The notes below the pieces were generated by a model that was not told the origin of the DNA, did not search any database, and worked only from the letters and a program-made list of their open reading frames with translations. Positions 50,962 through 59,727 of a DNA stretch of 64,000 bases are shown one piece after another. This DNA comes from Bradyrhizobium ottawaense (lineage in GTDB: Bacteria > Pseudomonadota > Alphaproteobacteria > Rhizobiales > Xanthobacteraceae), in assembly GCF_002278135.3 (NCBI RefSeq), contig NZ_CP029425.2, positions 7,850,001 through 7,914,000 on the forward strand, read 5' to 3'. A program made the position numbers and the translations under genes. Each line of letters starts with the position of its first letter. The first letter of the stretch is position 1.

Positions 50962-51741
50962 TCAGCGCTCCGCGAAACGCTTGCGCTTGGCCGCGAATGC
51001 GGCAACCGCCTCGGCCCGCTCGGGCGACTTGAACGTCAACATCTCCAGCGCCGCAGAGGTGTCGAGCAGCAGGTGGGCGTACTGCTTGATGATCTTGTTG
51101 ACGCTGTACTTGGTCCACACGATCGATTCCTTCGGCCCGCTTGCCAGCAGTTCGGCGTATTCGATCGCGGCATCGAGAACGTTGCCGTCTGCGACCACCT
51201 CGTTGATCATACCGATAGCAGCCGCTTTCTCGGTGGAGATGAATTCGCCGGTCATCAGATAGTGCTTCGCGCGTACCGGCCCCATCAGCAGCGGCCAGAT
51301 CACCGCGCCGCCATCGCCCGCGACGACGCCGGCATTGACATGCGTGTCGGCGAAACGGGCTGTCGAGCTCGCATAGATCACGTCGCAGAACAGCGCGAGC
51401 GTGGCACCCAGGCCGACCGCGACACCGTTGACGGCCGCGACGATCGGCACTTCGACTTCCAGCATGTTGCGGATGAGGTGGCGACCGCTGCGCGTCGGGG
51501 ACGGCAGCGTTCCCTTATCCAGCGACTTCTGATCGCCACCAGAGCAAAATCCGCGGCCCGCACCGGTGAGAACGATCGCGTTGACAGAACTGTCGTGATC
51601 CAGCTTGACGAAGACGTCTTCGAGCTCCTCGTGCATCTCCCAGTTGATCGCGTTGAGGATCTCCGGGCGGTTCATCGTGACGATCGCGACGCCAGTGGCG
51701 CGCTGCTCGACGATCAGGTACTTGTAGCCGTATTGCGACAT
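50962..51741 (-). CDS. Enoyl-CoA hydratase/isomerase (first copy)
   Basis: 259 residues of the crotonase fold. The oxyanion-hole segments are GAGRGFCSGGDQKS and AVNGVAVGLGATLALFCDVI. The usual catalytic glutamate positions are partly changed: HVNAGVVAGDGGAVIW has Val/Ala where E. coli-type hydratases have Glu. It may therefore act as an isomerase, hydrolase or ring-cleaving crotonase. It lies between the LLM monooxygenase (16 bp) and the ligase (1 bp), forming a tight operon. The ATG at 51741 is preferred to 51750. Confidence 0.85.
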   Translation of the reverse strand: MSQYGYKYLIVEQRATGVAIVTMNRPEILNAINWEMHEELEDVFVKLDHDSSVNAIVLTGAGRGFCSGGDQKSLDKGTLPSPTRSGRHLIRNMLEVEVPIVAAVNGVAVGLGATLALFCDVIYASSTARFADTHVNAGVVAGDGGAVIWPLLMGPVRAKHYLMTGEFISTEKAAAIGMINEVVADGNVLDAAIEYAELLASGPKESIVWTKYSVNKIIKQYAHLLLDTSAALEMLTFKSPERAEAVAAFAAKRKRFAER

Positions 51742-51757
51742 TGATTTCACCGTTCGA

Positions 51758-52891
51758 TTACTGCTTCTGGGTCCGCATCAGCCGGATCTGCCCGAGAATC
51801 TCCTCGGTCGGCCGCACGACGTTGTTTCCGTCGTTGAAATGCGGGATGACGTAGCGACCGACCATGTCGATCGCCTCCATGATCTTTTCGTGCGGGACGG
51901 AGTCCATGTGCAGCAGCACCTCGTCGATACCCATGGCCTCGAACTTCTCGATCTGACGAATGACCGTATCGGGGCTGCCGCACACCGTCGTGGCCGACTC
52001 GTTGACCAGATAGTCCCAGTCGTTGGCGGCGCGCTCCATCGACGGCACGCTCTCCCCCATGTATTTGTAGTCGTCGGCAATCGCCGCGAGACGCGGATAG
52101 GCATCGGTCGAGATCTTGGCATAGTGCATTAGCGGGCCGGCATAATCCGCCTTGGCCTGCTCGTCCGTTTTCCCGATGCCGATGAACAGCGGAATGCCGA
52201 TACGCGGACGCTGCAGCGGTCCCTCCGCGTCGCACTTCCAGTTTTTTTGATAGGCGTCGATCAGCTTCTGCTGAGCTTCCCAGCCCTGATAGATGTTGCT
52301 GCTCATCACGGCGAAGCCCTGCGAGGCCGCCCAGAGATGACTGCGCTCGCTGGTCGCCGCGATCCCGATCACCGGATGCGGCTTCTGCAGCGGCTTCGGA
52401 ACCAGCTGGCGCGGAGGGATCTGGTAGTACTTGCCGTCAAACGTGAAAATGTCCTGGCGCATCGCCGTTTTCAGCAGCGCCAGCCCTTCTTCCATCTGCG
52501 CCAGCGTTTCGTTCGGATCGACGTTGAACGCCCGCATCGCGATGGTGGTGTTGGCGCGGCCGCCGTAGAATTCCATGCGGCCGTTGGACAGGATGTCGGT
52601 CACGGCAAGCCGCTCGGCCGAACGCAAGGCGTGGTTGATGCGCTGCGGCATCAGCGTCACCGCCGCGCGCAGCTTGACGCGCGACGTCACCGCGGCCAGA
52701 TAGCCGAACACCACTTCGGGCGCCGAGCTCGAGATCCCGCCCAGTGCCACGTGCTGCTCGGAGAGCGCGACGCAGTCGAAGCCGACCTTCTCGGCCAGAC
52801 GGACTTCGTCGACCAGTTCGTGAAGCCTGCGCGAGTAACTGTGGCCGACCTGGGTTTCCTGTTCAGACCAGAACCCAAACGTAAGTGCCAT
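51758..52891 (-). CDS. LLM-class flavin-dependent monooxygenase
   Basis: 377 residues of the bacterial luciferase-like fold. It begins LTFGFWSEQETQVGHSYSRR and has VALSEQHVALGGISSSAPEV, in the style of alkanal monooxygenases. PHPVIGIAATSERSHLWAAS and the C-terminal ATTVCGSPDTVIRQIEKF, the usual F420/FMN-binding closure, follow. Such enzymes use reduced FMN delivered by a separate reductase. A flavin reductase gene of the right type lies at 58150, and a ribB-type gene at 60494. It should insert oxygen into a carbonyl or heteroatom substrate that I cannot identify. It is first in its unit, with an inverted motif 100 bp upstream. Confidence 0.85.
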   Translation of the reverse strand: MALTFGFWSEQETQVGHSYSRRLHELVDEVRLAEKVGFDCVALSEQHVALGGISSSAPEVVFGYLAAVTSRVKLRAAVTLMPQRINHALRSAERLAVTDILSNGRMEFYGGRANTTIAMRAFNVDPNETLAQMEEGLALLKTAMRQDIFTFDGKYYQIPPRQLVPKPLQKPHPVIGIAATSERSHLWAASQGFAVMSSNIYQGWEAQQKLIDAYQKNWKCDAEGPLQRPRIGIPLFIGIGKTDEQAKADYAGPLMHYAKISTDAYPRLAAIADDYKYMGESVPSMERAANDWDYLVNESATTVCGSPDTVIRQIEKFEAMGIDEVLLHMDSVPHEKIMEAIDMVGRYVIPHFNDGNNVVRPTEEILGQIRLMRTQKQ

Positions 52892-52990
52892 GTCTCAATC
52901 CTTTTAGCTTGCGAGATGGCACAGGGTTTCATAGGCGTGGCGATATTTTCGCCCGAAAGCCGCGTTGCGTAGTAACGCTTTCCGAATTTT

Positions 52991-53003
52991 ATGCTGTCAG
53001 CAT
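52991..53003. promoter_or_regulatory. Inverted motif upstream of the LLM operon
   Basis: ATGCTG-T-CAGCAT is a perfect 6+1+6 inverted repeat in the gap before the LLM gene. The same half-sites (CAGCAT-TTT-ATGCTG) recur at 59213-59227 before the other catabolic unit, each preceded or followed by an ATTTTATGCTGT stretch. A common regulator is implied, perhaps the local Lrp/AsnC or AraC protein. Confidence 0.55.
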
Positions 53004-53058
53004 TCGCAACATGGCAGACGCCCCGGGAAGCTTCGCCACGCAGCGGACGGGCTGATCG

Positions 53059-53850
53059 TCAACGGCGGGCGATGGCGGCTCCGGCCTCGCTATCGAAGGT
53101 CTTGATCAGCAACTCGGCGACCGCCGCGAGGCACGCTTCGCCGATGGCGTAGCTCGAGCCGATCGGACTTCCGATCACGCCGTTCTGCGAAACCGATCGG
53201 ATGCCGTTCTTCCACATCAGTTCGAGATCAGCCTCCGACAAGCCGCCAAGATGGCCCACCTCGAAGCGGTCCGGTCTGACGCTGTCGGGCCTAATGACCA
53301 TCATCAGCGACGTCTCGGCGATGTCGGCGTGGCCGCCGACGGCCAACACGTCTCCTCCGGCTTCGCGCACCGCATCGCGCCACGTGTCGATCCATTTCGT
53401 CGAGTCGAAGAACGCCAGGATCTCGACATCCGAGGGGACGGCCTCGCGCAAGCGACCGAGCATGTCCTTCAGGACCGGAAAATTGCCGATGTGACCCGAG
53501 TGAATCAGGATACGCTTGAAGCCGTGCCGCGCCAGGCTTGTGCAATAATCGACACAAATCGCTTCCAGCGTCCCCGGCCGTAGCGAGATCGTACCCGCGA
53601 ATGGCAGATGGTGAGACGAGCAGCCGACCGTGATGGTCGGCGCCACCAGCGTGTTGCCGCGGCTGCGCGCGATCCGCTCGGCCAGAGCATCGGCATGATC
53701 CGCATCCATGCCCAAAGACAAATGCGGCCCATGCTGCTCGACGGCCCCCAGCGGGATCACTACCGTCGTGCACCCATCGGCCAGCGCCGCGGCGACTTCC
53801 TCGTGGCTCATCTGCTCCAGATAGATCTGATCGGGATATCCGCGCGTCAT
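53059..53850 (-). CDS. Creatininase-family hydrolase
   Basis: 263 residues. The metal-binding family signature is VIPLGAVEQHGPHLSLGMDADHA (Glu, His, Asp), with a further His region in ILIHSGHIGNFPVL and VGGHADIAETSLMM. Members hydrolyse cyclic or linear amides (creatinine, formamides) with zinc or manganese. It follows the second enoyl-CoA hydratase by 4 bp. An amide or lactam step in the pathway is therefore likely, though the exact substrate is unknown. The ATG at 53850 is chosen over the open frame from 53919. Confidence 0.85.
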   Translation of the reverse strand: MTRGYPDQIYLEQMSHEEVAAALADGCTTVVIPLGAVEQHGPHLSLGMDADHADALAERIARSRGNTLVAPTITVGCSSHHLPFAGTISLRPGTLEAICVDYCTSLARHGFKRILIHSGHIGNFPVLKDMLGRLREAVPSDVEILAFFDSTKWIDTWRDAVREAGGDVLAVGGHADIAETSLMMVIRPDSVRPDRFEVGHLGGLSEADLELMWKNGIRSVSQNGVIGSPIGSSYAIGEACLAAVAELLIKTFDSEAGAAIARR

Positions 53851-53854
53851 CGGC

Positions 53855-54619
53855 TCAACCCTTACTGTTCTTTGATAGAAATCTTGCACGCGCTTTGGTT
53901 GAGCTCTCGGCTGTGACATAGGCGTCGAGGTCGGCCACGGTCATTTTTTCGAGCGCCTGATCGCTCATTTGCGCGGTGAGGTTGAGCGATCGCTTGATGG
54001 CATGGAACAGCTTGCGGTCTTTCTGCCGCAACACGCCGCACACGTCTCGCGCACGGGATGCGACCTCCTCGGTCGGGACGATCTCGTTCACGGCGCCGAT
54101 CGCCACGGCGCGCTCCGCGCCGACGAGCTCGCCCCAGTACAGCAGCTCTTGCGCCGCCCGCACGCCGAGCTTCTCGACGGCCCGGCGCATGCCTTTGGTC
54201 ACCGGCAGCAGGCCATGGTTGATTTCCGGAAATCCAATCTTGCACGCCGCATCGGCCACAACATAGTCCGCATGCAGCAGAAACTCCAGGGCGCCTCCGA
54301 CCGCATAGCCGCGGACGGCGCAGACGATCGGGCCCGGATAGTTCTCCATCGCCACGAGGAGTTCGTGGAAGAACCGGATGCGCGGCCTAGCGACGTCGAT
54401 CCCGACGACTTCCTTGATGTCGCCGCCTGCGCTGAAGAAGCGGTCGCCGCTTCCGGTGAGCACGATGCCGGGCGGATTCTCGTCGTCGGCAAGGCGCCGG
54501 ATCGCCTCCAGCAACTCGACGATTAGTTGCGCATTCAGCGCATTGGCCGGCGGCCGGTTCATCGTGATCGTGACCAGGTCTTGATCACGCTCGATCAGGA
54601 GAGAAGTGGCAGTATTCAT
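53855..54619 (-). CDS. Enoyl-CoA hydratase/isomerase (second copy)
   Basis: 254 residues of the crotonase fold. Oxyanion segments are GSGDRFFSAGGDIKEVVG and AVRGYAVGGALEFLLHADYV. FPEINHGLLPVTKGMRR retains a Glu at the classical catalytic position, so hydratase or related activity is plausible. It differs clearly from the first copy at 50962, so the two probably act at separate steps. It precedes the creatininase-family gene and follows livF after 105 bp. Confidence 0.87.
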   Translation of the reverse strand: MNTATSLLIERDQDLVTITMNRPPANALNAQLIVELLEAIRRLADDENPPGIVLTGSGDRFFSAGGDIKEVVGIDVARPRIRFFHELLVAMENYPGPIVCAVRGYAVGGALEFLLHADYVVADAACKIGFPEINHGLLPVTKGMRRAVEKLGVRAAQELLYWGELVGAERAVAIGAVNEIVPTEEVASRARDVCGVLRQKDRKLFHAIKRSLNLTAQMSDQALEKMTVADLDAYVTAESSTKARARFLSKNSKG

Positions 54620-54724
54620 CAATGAGACCCAAGCGAGAGGCGGCTGCAACAGCCGGGGAGCGGTGGACCGAACGGCGGCGAGACGAGAGCCGCAACGCCC
54701 GACGCCTCGCCGAGACGGCGCGCC

Positions 54725-55444
54725 TCACAATCCCAGATAGGCGCGCTGGACATCGGGGTTCTCGAGCAGATCGCGGCTAGATCCATGCAACACCACGGAG
54801 CCGTTCTCGAGCACATAGCCGCGGCTGCTCAGAGCGAGCGACTTGGCGACATTCTGCTCGACGAGAAGGACCGTGATGCCCTGCTCGTTGAGGGATTTGA
54901 CGACGCTGAACATCACATCGGTCAGCGCCGGCGACAGTCCGATCGACGGCTCGTCGAACATCACGATTTCTGGCTTCGACATGATCGCCCGACCGATCGC
55001 CAGCATCTGTTGCTCGCCGCCGGACAGCGTGCCGGCGAGTTGGTCGCGGCGCTCGCGAAGTCGCCCGAACAGCTGATAGACGGAATCAAGCGTATTTGCC
55101 AGGTCGTGCCTGGCCCGCTTCAGCGAGCCGCCGATCAGCAGATTGTCCTCGACGGAGAGCGCACTGAAAATCTGGCGGCCCTCGGCGACCTGAGCGATGC
55201 CCATTTCGCAGATGTCCCACGGCGGTAGCCGCGAGATTTCGACTCCGTTGATCCTGACGGAACCGCGCGACGACGGCACGATCCCCGCGATTGATCGGAT
55301 CAGAGAGGTCTTGCCGGCGCCGTTGGCGCCGACCACGCAGATCAGTTCACCCTTGCCGATGCGGAGCGACACGCCGTTCAGCGCATTGGAGCCGTCATAG
55401 GCCACGCACAGGTCGTCGACTTCGAGAAGCGCGTCGTCAGGCAT
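54725..55444 (-). CDS. livF: Liv-type ABC transporter ATPase
   Basis: 239 residues. Walker A is GANGAGKTSLIRS, the signature LSGGEQQMLAIGRAI and Walker B IVMFDEPSIGLSP, all intact. The LivF-type C-terminus is LVEQNVAKSLALSSRGYVLE. It energises the importer together with LivG, LivH and LivM. Its start overlaps the livG end by 8 bp. Because livG is broken here, this may be the only working ATPase subunit encoded at the locus. Confidence 0.92.
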   Translation of the reverse strand: MPDDALLEVDDLCVAYDGSNALNGVSLRIGKGELICVVGANGAGKTSLIRSIAGIVPSSRGSVRINGVEISRLPPWDICEMGIAQVAEGRQIFSALSVEDNLLIGGSLKRARHDLANTLDSVYQLFGRLRERRDQLAGTLSGGEQQMLAIGRAIMSKPEIVMFDEPSIGLSPALTDVMFSVVKSLNEQGITVLLVEQNVAKSLALSSRGYVLENGSVVLHGSSRDLLENPDVQRAYLGL

Positions 55445-56154
55445 GGAAACCGGCTCCCAGATAACTTTCCAGCACCGCAGGATCCGCTACCACCTCTGAC
55501 GGCTTGCCCTCGGCGATCTTGGCGCCGTGGTGTAGCACCACCACGGTCGACGCCACTTCCATCACGATCCGCATCACGTGCTCGACCAGTAGGATCGTCA
55601 GTCCACCCTCGGCGAGCCGGTGCAGCACGCCGACGACGCCTGCCGCTTCGGTCGGACGCAGCCCCGCCATCACTTCGTCGAGCAGCAGCAACTTGGGGCG
55701 AGTCGAGAGCGCCTTCGCCATCTCGAGCATCTTGCGATCGGGCAACGTCAACTGATCCGTCCGGGCATTCGCCTTGCCGGCGAGCCCGACATTTTCGAGC
55801 GACTCATACGCCTTGTCCCGCGCCTCCTTGACGTTCGTCGTCCAGCTGAAGGCGCCCACCATGGCATTCTCGAGCACTGACATATCTTTCATCGGTCGGA
55901 CGATCTGGAAGGTGCGCGCAATGCCCATGCGGCACACCGCTTCGGGCGGCTCGCGCTCGAGCGAACGCCTCTCGAATAGCACCCGCCCGGCGGTCGGTCT
56001 CAGCGCCCCGGCGACGAGATTGAAGCAGGTGGTCTTGCCGGCGCCCGATAAGGGCGGTGATGCGGCCTGCCTGCAGTGAGAAGCTGACGTCATTGACCGC
56101 GACCAATCCAACGAACGCTTTGGTCAGGTTCTTCACTTCGAGCAGCGCGGTCAT
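55437..56154 (-). pseudogene. livG: Liv-type ABC ATPase gene frameshifted at Walker A
   Basis: The frame begins at the ATG at 56154, overlapping the livM stop, as MTALLEVKNLTKAFVGLVAV and LQAGRITALIG. The next bases read ATCGGGCGCCGGCAAG where GPNGAGK would need eight more (GGGCCnAAyGGCGCC). The frame then shifts. In the other frame GAGKTTCFNLVAGALRPTAG resumes and runs to the end, with TDQLTLPDRKMLEMAKAL and Walker B LLLLDEVMAGL. The eight missing bases lie inside the nucleotide-binding loop near 56046, so neither frame alone can make an active ATPase. A small deletion between short GGCG-like repeats would explain it. Confidence 0.85.
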
Positions 56155-57182
56155 TCCTCGACCTTCCGCAATTGTGAGATCCGGCCGCGCGCCGGCAGCT
56201 GGATCGCCTCGTAGAGCCGGACGATTGCCGGCCAGATGCCGTCGGGCAGAAACCACACGACCAGGATCAGCACCGCCCCGTAGGCGACGCTGTTCAGTCC
56301 GGGGAGCCCCAGGCTGTCGCCGAGCGCCCCCATGGCGTGATGCAGCGGGATCGCGGCCATCGAGCCGACCAGCGGGCCGAACGCAGTGCCCAATCCGCCG
56401 ACCACAGGGCCGATCAGTACGTCGACCGAGATCGCCATGCCCATGATCGAATCCGGAAAGATCGCACCCTGCACCAAGCCCAGCACGCCGCCGCCGACCG
56501 CGGCCGTCGCGGCCGATATCGAGACCACCAGCACCTTGTGGCGAAACGTCCGCACCCCCAGTGCGCGGGCGGCCTCTTCGTCGTCCCGCATCGCCCGCCA
56601 GACATAGCCCCAATAGGACCGCGAGATCAGCTCCGTTCCCGCGACGCCGATGGCCGCAAGCGCGAGCGCGACGAAGTAGTAGAACCGCGCGTCACCGCGC
56701 AGCATCCCGAGGTCCATCGTGCCGCTCGGCGCCTGATAGAACAGGCCCTGCATGCCGCCGACATAGTCCCACCCGCCGAACATGATCCGGGCGAATTCGG
56801 CGGCTGCGATCGTGAGCAGCGCGAAATAGATGCCACGGACCTCGAAGCGGAAGCTCAGCCACGCCAGCACCGCGCCGACGAAGCCCGCAATCACCGCGCC
56901 CAGCAGCAGACCGATCCACGGGGTGACGCCGTATTTGATGTTCAGGATCGCCACCGCATACGCACCGATTCCAACGAACAGCGCGTGACCGATGGATAGC
57001 TGCCCGCCGATCCCGAGCATCAGGTTCCACGATTGTCCCATGAAGGTGAACAACAGGACGATCGTCAGAAGTGAGATGACGTAGGCGTTGGACATGCCAC
57101 CCACCACGGCCAGGGCGGCGAAGACCAGAGCGCCGGCACCCCAACGCTTGGTGTCGCTGGCTTGATCAGATGTCCTTTGCAC
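56151..57182 (-). CDS. livM: Liv-type ABC permease
   Basis: 343 residues with about nine helices. Family marks are SWNLMLGIGGQLSIGHALFV near 50-70 and the cytoplasmic ATPase-contact loop SYWGYVWRAMRDDEEAARAL. VGGLGTAFGPLVGS follows later. It overlaps livH by 17 bp and livG by 4 bp. Paired with LivH it forms the transport channel for an organic or amino acid. Confidence 0.9.
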   Translation of the reverse strand: MQRTSDQASDTKRWGAGALVFAALAVVGGMSNAYVISLLTIVLLFTFMGQSWNLMLGIGGQLSIGHALFVGIGAYAVAILNIKYGVTPWIGLLLGAVIAGFVGAVLAWLSFRFEVRGIYFALLTIAAAEFARIMFGGWDYVGGMQGLFYQAPSGTMDLGMLRGDARFYYFVALALAAIGVAGTELISRSYWGYVWRAMRDDEEAARALGVRTFRHKVLVVSISAATAAVGGGVLGLVQGAIFPDSIMGMAISVDVLIGPVVGGLGTAFGPLVGSMAAIPLHHAMGALGDSLGLPGLNSVAYGAVLILVVWFLPDGIWPAIVRLYEAIQLPARGRISQLRKVEE

Positions 57183-58035
57183 CGAAAAACCCCCTCGGAC
57201 GGAAAATCAGGATGATGATCAGGAGCGCGTAAGGGAGTGCTGTTTTCATCGACGGCGTGAACATCAAGGCCGCGACCGCTTCGGCGACCCCGATCGTCAG
57301 GCCGCCCAGAAGAGCGCCACCGAAGCTGCCGAGACCGCCGACGATCACCGTCACGAAGGCCAGCAGCGTGAAGTCGACGGCGAGATAGGGCTGCGCATCG
57401 AACAGCGGCGAGATCAATGCGCCGGCGACGCCAGCGCAGGCGGCTCCGATGCCGAAGGTCACCGCATAGACCCGAGGGATATTCAGCCCGACCACCAGTC
57501 CGCCCAGTCGATTATTGGCGGCGCCCCGCAGCGATCGGCCGAATGCGGAGTACTTCAGATAGGCTCCCAGTGCGGCGATCAGCAGTCCGGCCGTAGCGGC
57601 CGCCTGGATGCGGGCCCAATCCAAGGTGAGCGGACCCACGCTCACGGTCTGGAAGGACAACTGAGACGCCGTCGGCCGCGGATCCGGACCGAACGACATC
57701 AGCAATACGCCGCTGAAAAGCAGTGAGAGGCCGATGAAGACGATGAACTGATAATGATGCGGCCGATTGACGAACCGCTTCACGACGAGCGTCTCTAGCA
57801 GATAGCCGAACACGAACATGACGACCGCGGCGATCGCGGCGGCTAAAACGATCGGGATGTCACAGATTTGAACGGTCCAGTATCCGATGTAGATCCCGAA
57901 CACGACCATCTCGCCATGAGCGAAATTGACCACGCGCATGACGCCGAAGATGATGGTGAGACCGAGCGCGACGAGCCCGTAAACCAGCCCGATGAGCACC
58001 CCGCCGGCGATGACATTGAGCCAGAGCGACAGCAT
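57166..58035 (-). CDS. livH: Liv-type ABC permease
   Basis: 289 residues with about eight helices. The N-terminus LNVIAGGVLIGLVYGLVALG and MRVVNFAHGEMVVFGIYIGY are hallmarks of LivH, and NNRLGGLVVGLNIPRVYAV is the ATPase-contact region. It is the first transporter gene of the unit and lies 114 bp after the flavin reductase gene. Confidence 0.92.
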   Translation of the reverse strand: MLSLWLNVIAGGVLIGLVYGLVALGLTIIFGVMRVVNFAHGEMVVFGIYIGYWTVQICDIPIVLAAAIAAVVMFVFGYLLETLVVKRFVNRPHHYQFIVFIGLSLLFSGVLLMSFGPDPRPTASQLSFQTVSVGPLTLDWARIQAAATAGLLIAALGAYLKYSAFGRSLRGAANNRLGGLVVGLNIPRVYAVTFGIGAACAGVAGALISPLFDAQPYLAVDFTLLAFVTVIVGGLGSFGGALLGGLTIGVAEAVAALMFTPSMKTALPYALLIIILIFRPRGFFGAKDI

Positions 58036-58149
58036 CAGCGACCGACCGCCGATGGATGCGCGATAGAAAGTCTTCGTCTTCCTTGCATGCTGATCGGTTC
58101 CATCTTGGCTGTAGCGGAAACGTAGCGGCGCCTGACGTCGTCCTGCGTT

Positions 58150-58695
58150 TCAGACCGCCTTTGGCGCGGCGAAACATCCGTCGATGTAGACGAGCGACTC
58201 ACATCCGGCCCTCGTGGTCTGAGCCACCACCTCTCCGGTGAAAATGGTGTGACTACTGTCGCTGTAAGCATTCACCACGCGGCAATCGAAGCTGCAGACC
58301 GCGCCGACCAGACTTGGTGCTCCGGTTTTGAGATCGCACCACAAACCGTCACCGAAGCGGATATCGCCCTTGCTGCCGTCCTGCCCGGAAAACTTGAGCG
58401 CCAGATCGCGATGCTCGACTCCTAGAATATTCCAGCAGAACGACCCACTGCTGAGAATGATGTCGTGCGCACCGGCAGATCGATTGACGCAAACCAGCAC
58501 GCTGGGCGGAGCCGCCGACAGCGAGCAGCCCGCCGTCAGTGTCAGACCATGGCGGTTCGGCGCCCGACCTGTCGTGACGATCGACACGGTGCCCGGCACG
58601 CTGCGCATCGCAGCACGGAATGCTGCGGCATCGAGTGGGCTCGTTTCGGACAGCGGCGGTGTTGCGGACGGCATGGCTACGACCCTTGGATTCAT
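58150..58695 (-). CDS. Flavin reductase (HpaC-like)
   Basis: 181 residues of the flavin_reduct family. Segments include FRAAMRSVPGTVSIVTTG, HGLTLTAGCSLSAAPPSVLV and FCWNILGVEHRDLALKFSG, which form the FMN/FAD site. It reduces free flavin with NAD(P)H for a partner monooxygenase, most likely the LLM protein encoded at 51758. The ATG at 58695 is chosen after a GAGGG site; 58674 is possible. It shares a unit with VOC upstream and livHMGF downstream. Confidence 0.87.
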   Translation of the reverse strand: MNPRVVAMPSATPPLSETSPLDAAAFRAAMRSVPGTVSIVTTGRAPNRHGLTLTAGCSLSAAPPSVLVCVNRSAGAHDIILSSGSFCWNILGVEHRDLALKFSGQDGSKGDIRFGDGLWCDLKTGAPSLVGAVCSFDCRVVNAYSDSSHTIFTGEVVAQTTRAGCESLVYIDGCFAAPKAV

Positions 58696-58764
58696 GAGAT
58701 GGATGCGCCCTCTTTGTCTGGTTGTGAGTCCGGGCATGCAGCGCTGCCCCGGTGAACGTCTGAG

Positions 58765-59118
58765 CTATCCGGCTGCTTGATAGAACTGGATGACGTTGCC
58801 GCCCGGATCCCGCACCTTCACCGCACGGCCGTGACTTTCCATGTCCCGGACCGCGCCGACTTGCGCCCCCATGGCTGCGGCACGCTCCATGGCGGCATCG
58901 AGGTCATCGACACCGAAGACAAGAACGGCATCTTGCAGCTGGTCCGAGACCGACTCCGTCGGTCCGGCGACGCAGAACGCAGCCGCATCGCTCACGAACT
59001 GTATCCACTTGCCGGGATCAGCGAAGCGCACCTTCAGACCCAGACCTTCGTAGAACTCGGCCAGGCGTCCAGGATCGTTCGCTGTCAAATAGACTTGCTT
59101 CAGTTTCACGCTCGACAT
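58765..59118 (-). CDS. VOC (glyoxalase/bleomycin resistance) family protein
   Basis: 117 residues with paired beta-alpha-beta-beta-beta modules: LKQVYLTANDPGRLAEFYEG, then ALKV and WIQFVSDAAAFCVAG in the first, and DAVLVFGVDDLDAAMERAAA, then VKVRDPGGNVIQFYQ in the second. VOC proteins include epimerases, dioxygenases and binding proteins. The metal-binding His and Glu of methylmalonyl-CoA epimerase are not present at the expected positions, so that role is unlikely. It is first in the flavin reductase-livHMGF unit. Confidence 0.8.
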   Translation of the reverse strand: MSSVKLKQVYLTANDPGRLAEFYEGLGLKVRFADPGKWIQFVSDAAAFCVAGPTESVSDQLQDAVLVFGVDDLDAAMERAAAMGAQVGAVRDMESHGRAVKVRDPGGNVIQFYQAAG

Positions 59119-59727
59119 CCAAACCGTCGCTACCCAAGTGCGATCGTGGGTGGATAGTCGCCCGAGCCTCTCAGCATTACTGCTTGAACAACGCCTGTCA
59201 CAGAAGCTTCATCAGCATTTTATGCTGTAACGACTTGTCGAGTCGCTAGATCCAACTCTGCATCCGGCCGATCTTTGCCATTTTCTGGTTGACGAGGTGG
59301 GCGTCGTTGCTGCCGAACCTTTTGTCTCGCGCAACGCCCGCGGCGTGGTCAGCGACGTGGGACCGAAGCCACACGCGACGACAGGCGGTTGTACGAAACA
59401 GGGCAGTTCTCGACATCGAGCTCTGCTGCACGTCCCGTCAAGTGACACGGGGAGCCAATCGATGGAGCGGCGGGCATTACATCTTGACCGAATCCGTGGA
59501 TCAACGTCGGCCTGCATATCGCATAGGCAAAAAATGTATCGGAAGTAGGCAACTAACCTTTTGATCGCAATGCACAATGCGAAGGTTGACGGTTTTTCGA
59601 TACAAATCGACGATTTGTCGAAATCCCACAAGCGCAATTGCGGTTAGCTTTTACCACGCGATTGTCATCACCCCGCAAACGACGGTGATACGCGCCGCAG
59701 AAGACTGCCATACTTGGGAGATACGCG
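59119..59727. other. 609-bp intergenic region before the VOC and Lrp/AsnC genes
   Basis: No gene is supported; the longest open frames have no family features. It should contain promoters for the leftward VOC unit and the rightward Lrp/AsnC gene. The inverted motif at 59213-59227 lies near the left promoter. CGAC-GATTT-GTCG (around 59609-59621) lies about 110 bp before the AsnC gene and may be its own site. Confidence 0.5.
59213..59227. promoter_or_regulatory. Inverted motif upstream of the VOC-reductase-transporter unit
   Basis: CAGCAT-TTT-ATGCTG has the same half-sites as the motif before the LLM operon, here with a 3-base centre. It lies 95 bp upstream of the VOC start codon. Confidence 0.55.

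Noticed and set aside
58765..59118. VOC protein as the missing methylmalonyl-CoA epimerase
   Set aside because: Length and fold fit, but the metal-binding His and Glu of the epimerase are not at the expected places, and the gene belongs to a different unit 12 kb away.
59212..59637. 141-codon minus-strand open frame between VOC and Lrp/AsnC
   Set aside because: It has no ribosome site, a Cys/Arg/Ser-rich composition without family features, and overlaps the likely promoters and the inverted motif.
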